A stretch of 64,000 nt of DNA from Acidobacteriota bacterium (GCA_029263295.1 JAJCXT010000008.1:34420-98419); one strand, 5' to 3'. Positions 1 through 9,554 are shown, counted from the first letter of the stretch. Notes: a model not told the origin generated them from the sequence alone. Program-made: numbers and translations.

Positions 1-1
1 C

Positions 2-487
2 ACGACCCCGAAGCTGCTTGAAGCGCTGGCACTGCGCCTCGATGACATGGACACCACTCTCCACGAGATCGGTATCACCGGCATCTTCTCGGGGGGCACG
101 GAATTCACGCCGCAGTGGAATCGCTTCGCCCACGAGGAACTCCTCGACGGCGCCTACATGACGCCAACCTCCGGCACCACCCTCATGGGCCTGGCCGCGA
201 GTTCGCCCAGCACCCCCGAGAACGGCTACAAGATCACCTACTACGCACCGCAGCCGCGCGCCGTCATCCAGGTCGTCGACCCCGACGACCCGGACACGCT
301 CGTCGACTACGGCACGACCGGGCGCGTGAAGCTGACGACTCTGACCAAGGAGTTCTTCATGCCCGCCTTCCTGGAGCGCGACGAGGGCGAGCGCGAGATG
401 CCCTACGCGGCGTATCCGTGGGATGGCGTGAGTGGAGTGCGGCCCTTCGCGAAGTTCGCCAAATCGACCACCGTGGGCGTGTACTAG
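2..487 (+). CDS. PaaK/LuxE-like AMP-forming ligase, C-terminal part (partial)
   Basis: The frame is open to the first base of the window, so only about the last 161 residues are seen. The segment TTGRVKLTTLTKEFFMP resembles the loop GE.GELV.TTLTKE before the C-terminal subdomain of phenylacetate-CoA ligase-like adenylating enzymes. The upstream FSGGTEFTPQW looks like part of the fold around the acyl-adenylate site. A gene for an aldehyde dehydrogenase-type enzyme follows after 63 bases. The pair could therefore activate a carboxylic acid and reduce it to an aldehyde, as LuxE/LuxC-like pairs do, but the substrate cannot be told. The family call rests on a short C-terminal region and is moderate. 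Confidence 0.6.
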   Translation, partial: TTPKLLEALALRLDDMDTTLHEIGITGIFSGGTEFTPQWNRFAHEELLDGAYMTPTSGTTLMGLAASSPSTPENGYKITYYAPQPRAVIQVVDPDDPDTLVDYGTTGRVKLTTLTKEFFMPAFLERDEGEREMPYAAYPWDGVSGVRPFAKFAKSTTVGVY

Positions 488-550
488 GAGGGGGGATTCC
501 CTCCGGTAGCCCGGGAGTACCAACGCGATGATCCACTCGGAGTTGCTGTT

Positions 551-1969
551 TTGATTCACTTTCCGGCCCTTCGTTGGGGCAAGCCGTACGAGAGCCTCGA
601 GACCGAGGAAGTCCTTCACTTCGCCACCGGCGAGCCGATCGCCAGAGTGAGCCAGGCCAACCCGGGCATCGTGGCCCGTGACCTGCGCAAAGCGCAGAAA
701 GCGCGCAACGCACTGCGCGCGGTGCCTGCCGTCGAACTTCTGGAGCGAGTGCGGAAGGCGGCCGATCTGTTCATGACCGCGGACTTGCCGCTCGGCGATG
801 GGACTCAGTCGCCCGAGGACTTCGTGCGTCAGCAGTCGGCGACAACGGGCCTATCCGAGCACATGGCGCGGATGAATATGGACAAGCTGCGCTTCGTCCT
901 CGAACATCTCGACGAGATCCTCGACTCGCTCACCCGCGGACTCGATCTGGAGATCCTCACGCGCGGCTACGGCGAAGAGAGCGGCCTGATGCGTTCCTAC
1001 CAGGCCACCACACCGGCGCTGGGCATGGTGCTGCCCTCGAACTCGCCTGGCGTCCACACCCTATGGCTGCCGGTCATCCCGATGCAGATCGGCCTGGTGC
1101 TCAAACCCGGCCCGCAGGAGCCATGGACCCCATGGCGCATGGCGCAGGCCTTCTTCGCGGCCGGCGTGCCGTCCGAGTCCATCTCGATCTATCCGGGCGG
1201 CGCCGATGTCGGCGCTGCCGTGCTCAAGAACACGCCACGAAGTCTGATCTTCGGCGGATTGCCGACGGTCAACGCCTATCGCGGCAATCCCGGCGTGCAG
1301 GTGCACGGCCCCGGCTTCAGCAAGATCCTCATCGGCGAGGACTGCGTCGATGATTGGGAACAGCACCTCGACCTGATGGTCGACTCCGTACTGGTGAACT
1401 CGGGCCGATCTTGCATCAACTGCTCCGGGATCTGGGCGCCACGTCACACGCGCGAGATCGCGGCCGCTCTGGCTGAGCGTCTCGCCGGGGTCGAGGCGCT
1501 ACCGCCCGACAACGACGCCGCACAACTGGCTGCCTTCACGGTGAAGGGGCAGGCTGAGGCCATCAACGGGGACATCGACGAAACACTCAAGACACCGGGC
1601 GCCGAGGACATGACCGCCGCTTTCCGAAGCGCAGATCGTTGGGTGGAGCAGGAACTCTGCGACTACATGCTGCCGACGATCGTCCACTGCGACTCACCGG
1701 AGCACCCGATGGCAGCCAAGGAATACATGTTCCCGTTCGCCACGGTCGTGCAGTGTCCGCAGGACAAGATGATCGGCGCCATCGGCGACACGCTGGTCGG
1801 CACGGGCATCACCAACGACGACGCCTTCCGCCAGCAACTTCTGGACGCGGGCAATATCGACCGCCTGAACCTGGGGCCGGTGCCGACGATCAGCCTCAAC
1901 TGGCTGCAGCCACACGAAGGCAACATCGTCGACTTCCTGTACCGCGCACGAGCCTTCCAACAGGGCTAG
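551..1969 (+). CDS. aldehyde dehydrogenase family protein (possible acyl-CoA reductase)
   Basis: An NAD(P)-dependent aldehyde dehydrogenase-fold enzyme of 472 residues, close to the usual family length. The motif NSGRSCINCSG places the likely catalytic cysteine at residue 288, with a second cysteine at 291. The cofactor-domain segment VLPSNSPGVHTLWLPV precedes it, as in acyl-CoA reductases. The chosen start is TTG; upstream in-frame codons stay open to position 488, so the start is uncertain. It follows the ligase-like gene closely and is probably co-transcribed. The partner suggests reduction of an activated acyl group rather than oxidation of a free aldehyde, but this is inference. Confidence 0.8.
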   Translation: MIHFPALRWGKPYESLETEEVLHFATGEPIARVSQANPGIVARDLRKAQKARNALRAVPAVELLERVRKAADLFMTADLPLGDGTQSPEDFVRQQSATTGLSEHMARMNMDKLRFVLEHLDEILDSLTRGLDLEILTRGYGEESGLMRSYQATTPALGMVLPSNSPGVHTLWLPVIPMQIGLVLKPGPQEPWTPWRMAQAFFAAGVPSESISIYPGGADVGAAVLKNTPRSLIFGGLPTVNAYRGNPGVQVHGPGFSKILIGEDCVDDWEQHLDLMVDSVLVNSGRSCINCSGIWAPRHTREIAAALAERLAGVEALPPDNDAAQLAAFTVKGQAEAINGDIDETLKTPGAEDMTAAFRSADRWVEQELCDYMLPTIVHCDSPEHPMAAKEYMFPFATVVQCPQDKMIGAIGDTLVGTGITNDDAFRQQLLDAGNIDRLNLGPVPTISLNWLQPHEGNIVDFLYRARAFQQG

Positions 1970-1982
1970 GAGTACCGAGAGA

Positions 1983-2089
1983 GGAAGCGCGGGGAGAACG
2001 TTGTTCGAGCGCCCCGCGGTTGTTTGTGTCGGTAGTGGGACCTTGGTAGGGCGGCGAAGGGCGTCTCACAACATCCTCCCCGCGCTTCC
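1983..2089. repeat. 107-bp palindromic unit 1, also terminator-like
   Basis: The ends are a perfect 14-bp inverted repeat (1983-1996 against 2076-2089), and imperfect pairing continues inward for several bases. Nested inside is a 7-bp stem (1988-1994 with 2012-2018) followed by a T-rich run, which would fit a terminator for the aldehyde dehydrogenase gene. The unit lies between convergent genes. Its internal segment near 2053-2067 resembles, in reverse orientation, the core of the unit at 2145-2250. Confidence 0.6.
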
Positions 2090-2144
2090 AGGTACCACCG
2101 TGCCGTGGTACCCGCGCCCGGTCCCGGCCATGCTCAGTGGAACG

Positions 2145-2250
2145 GGGGCGCCGCACACATAGTGCATGCGAGCGCCCTTCGCTGCCTGGGCGCTCCGCAA
2201 CCTCGCAACACCGAGCGGGGCGGCCGCATGCACTATGTGTGCGGCGCCCC
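2145..2250. repeat. 106-bp palindromic unit 2 with perfect 26-bp arms
   Basis: Positions 2145-2170 are the exact reverse complement of 2225-2250. The 54-base loop folds further: 2171-2177 pairs with 2188-2194 (7 bp) and 2202-2205 with 2212-2215. A separate 8-bp inverted repeat, 2091-2098 with 2105-2112, lies just before it. It could be a MITE-like or REP-like palindromic element or a strong bidirectional terminator between convergent genes. No transposase is nearby. Confidence 0.75.
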
Positions 2251-2260
2251 TGCTCGGAAA

Positions 2261-5200
2261 CTAGTTGCTGGTGTTGGCGGCGATCGTCTGCAGGTACCCG
2301 TGCAGTTCAGCCGCCAGTTCCTCGTAGCGCGCTTTCATGTCGCCACTCGGGCGCTGGTCCGCGCTCTGGATGTTGAAGTACAGGTACTGGAGCTGGTCGA
2401 CCAGCATTGGCGGCGAGTACCGCGGGCCGGTGGTGATCATGGCGTCGTGGACAGCCTGAAGCGCCTTCGGCAGCGTTCCGCCGTTGGCCTCACTGATCGC
2501 CTCGAGATCGACCACCGCGTGCTGGGCTGCGCTGTAGGCGTCGCGTACGCGTTTGACGAACTCCGCCTGCACCGTGACATCGGCGACACCGATGCCTTCG
2601 CTTGCTACGCGGGGATCCATCGTTACCTCGAAGTCGTGCGACAGCCGTACGTCGTCGATCATCAAGGTCGCCGTGTAGGTGCCTGGCGGCACCAGCGGAC
2701 CGCCTTGGCCGGAACGGCGTTCGTTCGCGGCCCAGGGGCCCGCGTAGCGCAGGTCCCAGGTGAAGCGGTGCATGCCCACGGCGGCTGGCAAGTTCGGGGT
2801 GCCGATGGCAGCCATCTGCCACTCCCGCATGCCCGGCTCCGCGTCCTCGATGACCTGGCCAAGGTCTTCGCTGCTGAAGGCCCGCACGAGCTCGCCGTCG
2901 GCCGCGCGAATCTCGAGTTGAACAGCCGCTGAAGGGACGGCCTCGAGGTAGTAGTCGATGTTGGCACCGCCGGCCGGATACTGCGGATCGGCCGGGCCCG
3001 GGGCGCGGAAGAAGAATCCGCGGCCGCGTGTCCGTACCGCGTCGCTGACCGGGTACAGATGCGCCAGCCCGGCGATGTTGTCCGCGTCGCGAATGGGCGA
3101 CACGTCGTACAGAATCCAGAAGCCCCGGCCCATGGTCGAGAGCACGAGATCGTCACCGACGACCTTGATGTCGCTCACCGGCGTCGCTGGCAAGTTCAGC
3201 TGCAACGACTGCCAGTTGGCGCCGTCATCAAACGATACGAACATGCCGAACTCGGTGCCGGCGTAGAGCAGCCCCCGGCGCGTCGGATCTTCACGCACCA
3301 CACGTACCGGATGGTCACCCGGAATGCCGTTGTCGCCGGACGTGAGCAACGTCCAACTGGTGCCATAGTCAGCGGTCTTGAAGGCGTAGGGAGCGAAGTC
3401 GCCCACCTGGTAGCGCATGATGGTGGCGTAGGCCGTGCCCGCATCGTGCGGCGAAACCTCGATGTTCTGCACTCGGCCGTGCGGCCCGATGCCGGGCGGG
3501 GTGACGTCGGTCCAGTTGGCGCCGCCATCGCGCGTCACGTGGATCGGACCGTCGTTGGCTCCAGCCCAGATCACGCCGGGCTCGTGCGGCGACTCCTGCA
3601 CGTCGTACAGGGTGGAGAAATGTTCCTCGCCCGTAACATCCAACGTGATCGGCGAGCCCGAGATGACCTGCGTCTCCGGATCGAAGGCGGTGAGATCCGG
3701 CGAGATCGTCTGCCAGGTCAGGCCGCCGTCTTCGGTCATGTGCACATACTGTGAACCGTGGTACACGCGCACCGGGCTGTGCGGCGATACCGCGATCGGC
3801 GAGACCCGCTGGAAACGGTAGGCCAGGTCCTTGGGATTACGCCCGTAGATGTTCCAGTAGCCGACGTAGTTCTGCTGCTCCTGGCCGGTGCGCCGGTTGT
3901 AGAACCCGAAGCGACCCTTGCAATTGGCGTAGACGATGTCGGGGTCGCCAGGCTTGGGCACCGCGGGACCGGTCTCGCATCCGCCGTGGGACTCCCAGTA
4001 CGCGGCGGGGCCGCCAGGTCGACCGCTCAGCGCCCGGCTCGGTACCGAGATCGTCGAGTTGTCCTGCTGTCCCGCGAATAGCCGATACGGATACTCGTCG
4101 GAGATGTCTACCTGGTATAGCTCGGCGGTGGGTTGGTTGCTCTGTGTCGACCAGGTCGCGCCGGCGTCGCGCGTAACGTTGGCGCCGCCATCGTTGGCCT
4201 GCACCCAGACCATCGGGTTGTCCGGGTTGATCCAGAGGTCATGGTTGTCGCCGTGCGGTACTCGCCTCGACTGCCAATTCTGGCCGCCGTCGGTGGACTC
4301 GTAGAAGCCCTCGGCCATTCCCCAGATGGTGTCCGGATCGACCGGATGAGCATGCAGGTTGGTGTAGTAGAAGGGACGATTGCGGATCGGCTGGAAGTCC
4401 GTGACCTGGCTCCAGCTGTTGCCGCGATCATCCGACCGATACACGCCACCCTGCTCTTCAGGCGCCTCGATCAACACGTAGACACGATCAGGATCGCCGG
4501 CCGAAACCGCCAGGTCTGCCTTGCCACGGAGTCCCGTCGGCAGACCGTCCGTCAGCTGTTCCCAGCTGTCACCGCCGTTGGTGGTACGGAAGACACCGCC
4601 TTCCATGCCGCCCGAGAGAATCGTCCAGGGCTTACGTTCCGCTTCCCACATGGTGGCGTAGATACGGCGCGGGTCGTCGGGGGCGAACTCGAGATCCACA
4701 GCGCCGGTCTTGTTCGAGACATGCAGCACCAGTTCCCACGTACCGCCGCCGTCCTCGGTTCGGTAGACGCCGCGTTCCGGGTTGGGCGCGAAAGGGTTGC
4801 CTATCGCTGCCACGTACACGAGATCCGGGTTGTCTGGATGGATCAGCACCGCGCCACTATTGCCCGTGTTCTCCAGGCCGACGTGCTCCCAGCTGGTCCC
4901 CGCGTCCGTCGACTTGTAGACACCCTTACCGATAATCACGTTGCTGCGCAGGCCGTCCGATCCGGTGGCCACATAGACGATGTCGGGGTCGGACTCCGCC
5001 ACGGCAATCGCGCCGATCGAACCTGTGGCGAAGAAGCCGTCGGAGATCGGCCTCCAGTTCTGTCCGTAGTCCGTCGTCTTCCAGAGCCCGCCGCCGGTGG
5101 CTCCCATGTAGAAGGTCCCGGGCTGGGCGCGGTGCCCTGCTACTGAGGTAACGCGACCGCCGCGAGAGGGGCCCACCATGTTGTACTGGAGCGCCCCGAA

Positions 5201-5323
5201 GCGGGCCGGCGGCACAACGCCGAGGTCCATTTCCTGGGCCAGCGGCCCGGGCCCGGTCGGCACTGCCGCGAGCGGCGCGAGAAGGGCGACGAGGGCGAGC
5301 AGGCCGAGAGCACGATTCTTCAC
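2261..5323 (-). CDS. secreted VPS10/sortilin-like Asp-box beta-propeller protein
   Basis: About 1020 residues starting with a signal peptide (KNRALGLLALVALLAPL). The start chosen is GTG at 5323, with GGAGA about 8 bases upstream; a longer frame to 5398 lacks these signs. At least ten Asp-boxes of the form S/T-x-D-x-G-x-x-W are visible (STDAGTSW, TEDGGGTW, STDGGQNW, TRDGGANW and others). These mark a double propeller of the sialidase/sortilin type. The C-terminal 300 residues hold beta-rich and helical segments without a motif I recognise. Such proteins are abundant in Acidobacteriota; their ligand is usually unknown, and catalytic glycosidase activity should not be assumed. A paralogue is encoded at 18253-20922. 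Confidence 0.88.
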   Translation of the reverse strand: MKNRALGLLALVALLAPLAAVPTGPGPLAQEMDLGVVPPARFGALQYNMVGPSRGGRVTSVAGHRAQPGTFYMGATGGGLWKTTDYGQNWRPISDGFFATGSIGAIAVAESDPDIVYVATGSDGLRSNVIIGKGVYKSTDAGTSWEHVGLENTGNSGAVLIHPDNPDLVYVAAIGNPFAPNPERGVYRTEDGGGTWELVLHVSNKTGAVDLEFAPDDPRRIYATMWEAERKPWTILSGGMEGGVFRTTNGGDSWEQLTDGLPTGLRGKADLAVSAGDPDRVYVLIEAPEEQGGVYRSDDRGNSWSQVTDFQPIRNRPFYYTNLHAHPVDPDTIWGMAEGFYESTDGGQNWQSRRVPHGDNHDLWINPDNPMVWVQANDGGANVTRDAGATWSTQSNQPTAELYQVDISDEYPYRLFAGQQDNSTISVPSRALSGRPGGPAAYWESHGGCETGPAVPKPGDPDIVYANCKGRFGFYNRRTGQEQQNYVGYWNIYGRNPKDLAYRFQRVSPIAVSPHSPVRVYHGSQYVHMTEDGGLTWQTISPDLTAFDPETQVISGSPITLDVTGEEHFSTLYDVQESPHEPGVIWAGANDGPIHVTRDGGANWTDVTPPGIGPHGRVQNIEVSPHDAGTAYATIMRYQVGDFAPYAFKTADYGTSWTLLTSGDNGIPGDHPVRVVREDPTRRGLLYAGTEFGMFVSFDDGANWQSLQLNLPATPVSDIKVVGDDLVLSTMGRGFWILYDVSPIRDADNIAGLAHLYPVSDAVRTRGRGFFFRAPGPADPQYPAGGANIDYYLEAVPSAAVQLEIRAADGELVRAFSSEDLGQVIEDAEPGMREWQMAAIGTPNLPAAVGMHRFTWDLRYAGPWAANERRSGQGGPLVPPGTYTATLMIDDVRLSHDFEVTMDPRVASEGIGVADVTVQAEFVKRVRDAYSAAQHAVVDLEAISEANGGTLPKALQAVHDAMITTGPRYSPPMLVDQLQYLYFNIQSADQRPSGDMKARYEELAAELHGYLQTIAANTSN

Positions 5324-5410
5324 TTGGGCGTCTCCTTCGAAGGGTGGTTCGGCGCATTCTGCCACGGCCCGGCCATCGAGGCGGCGGCGGGGCGGCACGC
5401 GGAAGGTGCG

Positions 5411-6619
5411 CTATGTGCGAGCGAGCACAGCGGTGGCGATGCCGGCATACCCGCGACATGCGCTGGCGAGCTCGTCGAGTTCGATGTACTCGTCGATGAC
5501 GTGGGCGAGTTCCTCGTGCGACGGCCCAAAACCGATCGTCGGGATGCCCGCGTAACCCGCGCTGTAGGCGCCGTTGGTGCAGAACTGGTAACTGCTGAAT
5601 ACCGGATCGAGACCCGCGGAGCGCAGCCCTGCCAGCGCCTTCTGCACCAGCTCGGAATCCTCTTCCATCTGCCAGGGTGCGAACCACTTCGGCTCGCGCC
5701 AGTGCACACCGGTGTACGAGGTGTAGTCGGTAAGCGCGAACTCGATCTCGGTTTCGGGGTGGCCCGCCCGTTCACACGCATCGTGCATGGCGGCCGTCAC
5801 GTCTTCCTGCGTCTCACCCGGCAGCAGGCGCCGCTCGTAGGTTGCGCGGCATGCGCTCGGCACGACGGAGTGCGCCGGGTGGGGAATCGAGATGATGTCA
5901 GTGAGGCACATGACGCCCTCGCCAACGAATGCATCGTTCGCCATGGGCAGCCGCTCGACCTCTTCGATCACCGCCCGCATCACGTGCACCGCATTCACGC
6001 CACGGTGAGGGCTCGACGCGTGCGCCGGAGTGCCTCGCGTCGTGATCACGAATTCCGCGCGACCGCGCCCGGCGCGGACAAGGTTGAGGCTCGATGCTTC
6101 GCCGATAACGACGAAGTCGGCGCCCTGCCGTTGCATCACGGCGCGCAGCGCCGCCCCCTCGATCAATTCCTCGCCCACCGAGGCCGAGACCACGATGCGG
6201 CCAGCCAACGTCTCACGATCCAGCATCCCCGCGGCGTGAACCATCGCGGCGAGAGCCCCTTTCATGTCGCTGCTGCCGCGGCCGTACAGCCTCCCGCCCA
6301 TCACTTCGCCCCCGAATGGGTCGTGGCTCCACTCGCCCCGCGGCATCACGTCGACGGTGTCCATGTGCGCGTCGAACAACAGCGTCGGGCCCTCCGCCAC
6401 CCCCGCAAGGACACCCACCGCGTTACCGGCTTCGTCCAGATCAACCTCGTCGAATCCCAGGAGCCGCATCTCCGCCAGCACACGCTCGGCCACGCGATGC
6501 TCGTCACCGAGCACGCTCGGGAGCCGCACAAGATCACGGGTAAAGCTGATGAGAGCGTCGTTATCCACGATGATGAGGCCCAGGGGGAGGGGTCTGAGGC
6601 TTCGGCCGCAGCGAATCAC
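5411..6619 (-). CDS. M20 family metallopeptidase/deacylase
   Basis: A zinc-dependent amidohydrolase of the M20 (ArgE/DapE/YgeY) family. Visible signatures are LLFDAHMDTVDV with the first metal-ligand His-x-Asp, GRGSSDMKG with the bridging Asp, SVGEE with the general base and metal ligand, and a C-terminal IGFGPSHEELAHVIDE segment with the last His. The 402-residue length is normal. YgeY-type hydrolases look closest, but substrate specificity cannot be read. The start is a GTG with no good ribosome binding site; a GTG 17 codons downstream is also possible. It lies upstream of the propeller gene at 2261 on the same strand. Confidence 0.85.
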   Translation of the reverse strand: MIRCGRSLRPLPLGLIIVDNDALISFTRDLVRLPSVLGDEHRVAERVLAEMRLLGFDEVDLDEAGNAVGVLAGVAEGPTLLFDAHMDTVDVMPRGEWSHDPFGGEVMGGRLYGRGSSDMKGALAAMVHAAGMLDRETLAGRIVVSASVGEELIEGAALRAVMQRQGADFVVIGEASSLNLVRAGRGRAEFVITTRGTPAHASSPHRGVNAVHVMRAVIEEVERLPMANDAFVGEGVMCLTDIISIPHPAHSVVPSACRATYERRLLPGETQEDVTAAMHDACERAGHPETEIEFALTDYTSYTGVHWREPKWFAPWQMEEDSELVQKALAGLRSAGLDPVFSSYQFCTNGAYSAGYAGIPTIGFGPSHEELAHVIDEYIELDELASACRGYAGIATAVLART

Positions 6620-6752
6620 GACCGAGCATGCTGGCCTGCTAGGTTAGCCTGAGTTGCCCCCCGGAAACGGTCGCGCCTGGCCGCTCACTTCACGGCCTGC
6701 CTACCTCCGGAGCTACCATGGCCCTCAAGTCAGTCGGCTTCGCCCGCCGCCC

Positions 6753-6772
6753 CGCCCGGCAGTAGCCGGGCG
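6753..6772 (-). terminator. GC hairpin after the amidohydrolase gene
   Basis: A perfect 7-bp stem (6753-6759 with 6766-6772) and 6-base loop lies 19 bases past the stop codon of the minus-strand gene at 6791. There is no T run, so termination is only suggested. Confidence 0.4.
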
Positions 6773-6790
6773 AGGCAGGACCGAAAGTGG

Positions 6791-8683
6791 CTACCAGACG
6801 CGGAGCTCGTCGACCTGGAACGCGAAATCTCCGGGATCGGTGCCCGAGAACAAGATCGCTTGCAGTCCGCTCGCCTCGATGCCGGCGAAGTCTGCAAAGG
6901 CCAGCGTGTGTTCGGTCCACTCGGTCGTGACGGGCACGATCTTTAAAGAAGGCGCCTGCCCGAGACTCTGCGCGAACAGCATGATGGCGATGGTGGCGCC
7001 ATCCCCACGAACCCAGAATGAGAACCCCTCGTGCGCAGACATGTCCGCGGGAGCGAACTGCTGGATACCGGGGAAGAACATGGGCCCGGCCCAGGCCGCC
7101 GGCCCGGCGCCGCTCACTATCGTCCCCGCAACACGCATCGACATATTCGTGTCGGCCGCGCCGCCCTCGACGGTGCTCATCTCGCCGGTCGAAGACCCGC
7201 CGATCATCGAGTCGGTGGACATCATCCAGCCGGCTCCGAAGCTGCCGCCGATCTCGCCGTCCTCGAAGCCGGTGATGAGGCCGTCCTCGTTCACCTGCGC
7301 CTGCTCCGCCGGCTCCTTCGACGCCTCCACCTCGGCCCGGTAGTCATCACGAGCTGCCTCGACCCCCTGCTTCCACACACCGACGATCTCGCGGCTCGCG
7401 GTCACGTCATAGTCGGGTTCGCCCTTGACGAGAACCAGGTCGGCGCGCAGACCCACGGCGACCCGACCACGGTCGTCGATTCCAAACGCGGCAACCGGAC
7501 CCGCGGTCGCCGCTGTCAGAGCTTCCTCCGCCGACAGCCCTGCACGCACCAGCAACTCCAACTCGCGGTGCATGCTGGCACCATGCGCGGTGCCTGGATT
7601 CGGAGCGTCCGTACCGGCGAGAATCGGGACACCGGCCGCGTGCAATCTCGAAATCGTTGTCAGCGCGTTGTCGAACAACTGTGCGCGCCCCTCGGCAAAC
7701 GGGAACCCGTTCTCGAGCCCGGTGCGCTCACTGCCCGCAATATCGGGGGCCAGGCGCTCGTCGGCGCGGATCTCCGCGCCGCCGGCACCGCCGCCGACAC
7801 TCTCGAGCACCGACAGCGTCGGAATCACGAACGCGCCGCTGGCGCTGATCCTGGCTACCGCTTCATCACTCGCCGGCTGGTCATAGAACACGTGGGCGAT
7901 GCCATCGGCGCCCGCGTCGATCACCGCCAGTGCGTCGGCCTCGCGACCGACGTGAACCACCGCCAGAAGGTCGCGTTCGTGAGCGGCCTCGATAAGCGCA
8001 GCGATGGTCGGCAGGTCAAGAGTGGTGAACTGGCGTCCGATCGATCCGTTGTCGTAGACGATCTTGATGTAGTCGGACCCCTCGTCGACCCGCGCCTGCA
8101 CCCAGGCGTCGGCCTCCTCCGGCGAGGTCAGCGTCGGGATCTCCATCCCGTACTCCGTACCGTGACCGCCGGGCGTGGTTGCCAGGACGCCGGCCGAGAA
8201 CAGATCCGCTCGTCCGGTTGCCTCGCCGCGCTCCTGCTCGGCGCGCAGCACGGCCGCCCCGTTGGGCCCGGTGAACATATCCAGCTCAGTGGTGACGCCG
8301 ACCATCAGCGCTGCGCGAAGGACGGGGCCAAATGCGTGAGTGTGCGCGTCGATCAGCCCCGGCATGAGGGTCTTCCCGTCGCCATCGACCACGCGCACAC
8401 CCGCTGGCGTCTCCAACTGTTGCCCGATGGCGGCGATCCTTCCGTCGGCGATCAGCACATCGGTCGCGGGGAGCGTCGTCTTGCCGTCGAAAACGCGCAC
8501 GCCGCGGAACAGCGTCGGCGCGGGGTCGTCTACCGCGCGAACCGTCGCCTCGGCGGTGGCGGTGCTGAACCACGCGCCGCCAGCGGTGCCGCGCACCACG
8601 TCGGCTGAGCCCAGCACGAGGAAGAGCGCGAGAAGAAACCCGCCAAGGCTGCGAAGCGTGTAGTCGCCGGACTGAGCGTTCAT
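6791..8683 (-). CDS. secreted amidohydrolase with C-terminal CIA30-like domain
   Basis: 630 residues. An N-terminal hydrophobic segment (about residues 11-30) suggests export. Residues about 55-440 are an imidazolonepropionase-like amidohydrolase: PGLIDAHTHAFG carries the first metal-ligand His-x-His, VVHVGREAD a later His, and LAGTDAPNPG the catalytic Asp. Residues about 470-630, starting GLITGFEDGE and ending DELRVW, form a beta-sandwich of the CIA30/galactose-binding type, probably for carbohydrate or protein binding. The same domain occurs alone in the adjacent gene at 8883-9554. It probably acts on a cyclic amide or peptide-like compound outside the cytoplasm; the substrate is unknown. 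Confidence 0.85.
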   Translation of the reverse strand: MNAQSGDYTLRSLGGFLLALFLVLGSADVVRGTAGGAWFSTATAEATVRAVDDPAPTLFRGVRVFDGKTTLPATDVLIADGRIAAIGQQLETPAGVRVVDGDGKTLMPGLIDAHTHAFGPVLRAALMVGVTTELDMFTGPNGAAVLRAEQERGEATGRADLFSAGVLATTPGGHGTEYGMEIPTLTSPEEADAWVQARVDEGSDYIKIVYDNGSIGRQFTTLDLPTIAALIEAAHERDLLAVVHVGREADALAVIDAGADGIAHVFYDQPASDEAVARISASGAFVIPTLSVLESVGGGAGGAEIRADERLAPDIAGSERTGLENGFPFAEGRAQLFDNALTTISRLHAAGVPILAGTDAPNPGTAHGASMHRELELLVRAGLSAEEALTAATAGPVAAFGIDDRGRVAVGLRADLVLVKGEPDYDVTASREIVGVWKQGVEAARDDYRAEVEASKEPAEQAQVNEDGLITGFEDGEIGGSFGAGWMMSTDSMIGGSSTGEMSTVEGGAADTNMSMRVAGTIVSGAGPAAWAGPMFFPGIQQFAPADMSAHEGFSFWVRGDGATIAIMLFAQSLGQAPSLKIVPVTTEWTEHTLAFADFAGIEASGLQAILFSGTDPGDFAFQVDELRVW

Positions 8684-8882
8684 GCCGAATCTCCAAGGGA
8701 AGAAAGGACGCGATTATCCGGGCGACCGGCGTGTCCCGGCAACGGCGAAAACCGCGGCCGGGCGGCGCGGCGGGTGAGCGGTCCGTTACTGGCACCGAGC
8801 GGCGGACACGTCGGCCAGCGGCTCCTGGCCTCGTTCACGACCCCGCGGCGGAAGAAGCGCCGCGCCGACCACGATCAATCTG

Positions 8883-9554
8883 TTACCAGATTCGCAACTC
8901 GTCGATCTGATACTCGAAGTCGCCGGGCTCCGCGCCTGAGAAGGAGATCGCGTTTATCCCATCGGCTTCCACCATGTCGAAGTCGGAAAAAGCCACCCTG
9001 TGCTCCGTCCACGCGTCGGTGGTCGGCAGCAACAACCTCGAGGGTGCGTCCTGGAGATTCAGTGAGAATAGTCCGACGGCGACCTGAGCCCCGTCGCCAC
9101 GCAGCCAAAACGAGATCCCCTCGTAAGCCGACAGGTTGGCCCGCGCGAACTGCCGTCGACCCGGCGAGAACACGGGTCCGGCCCACGAGGGCTCACCCGG
9201 GCGCGGAGTGAGCGTGCCCACAACCCGCAGCGACAGGCTGGAATCGGCCGCGCCATCTTCGACGACCGTCACCTCGGCTACGGAGGCGCCACCAGCGCTG
9301 CTGTCAGTGGCGATGTGCCAGCCGGCCCCAAAGGTGGCGCTCATCTCGCCGTCCTCGAACCCGGCGATGAGCCCGTCCGGGATTACCGGCACACGCGGTC
9401 CGCGCCGTTGCGCCTTGACCCGAGATCGATGCCCAGTTTCGGCGGCACCGGCTGTGTCCCATCGAGCATAGCCCGCGATACCGGCCAGCAACAGGATCGC
9501 GAGCAACCCGAGGTTGGCAATACGCAGGATTCCCGTTCTCGCCAGCTTGTCCAT
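8883..9554 (-). CDS. stand-alone CIA30-like domain protein, membrane-anchored or secreted
   Basis: About 223 residues from ATG 9554, chosen because GAGG stands 7 bases upstream; the frame extends 11 codons further. One hydrophobic segment (IANLGLLAILLLAGIAGYA) is a signal peptide or anchor. From GLIAGFEDGE to the final DELRIW it matches the tail domain of the neighbouring amidohydrolase nearly end to end, with conserved WAGP, FWxRGDGA and WTEH blocks. By eye more than half the positions agree. The simplest history is a tandem duplication in which one copy is fused and one is free. No catalytic motif is visible; a binding role is likely. Confidence 0.7.
   Translation of the reverse strand: MDKLARTGILRIANLGLLAILLLAGIAGYARWDTAGAAETGHRSRVKAQRRGPRVPVIPDGLIAGFEDGEMSATFGAGWHIATDSSAGGASVAEVTVVEDGAADSSLSLRVVGTLTPRPGEPSWAGPVFSPGRRQFARANLSAYEGISFWLRGDGAQVAVGLFSLNLQDAPSRLLLPTTDAWTEHRVAFSDFDMVEADGINAISFSGAEPGDFEYQIDELRIW

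Noticed and set aside
7031..8608. A 525-codon open frame on the plus strand
   Set aside because: It is antisense to the amidohydrolase gene and its translation has no recognisable motif; GC-rich third positions create long open antisense frames.
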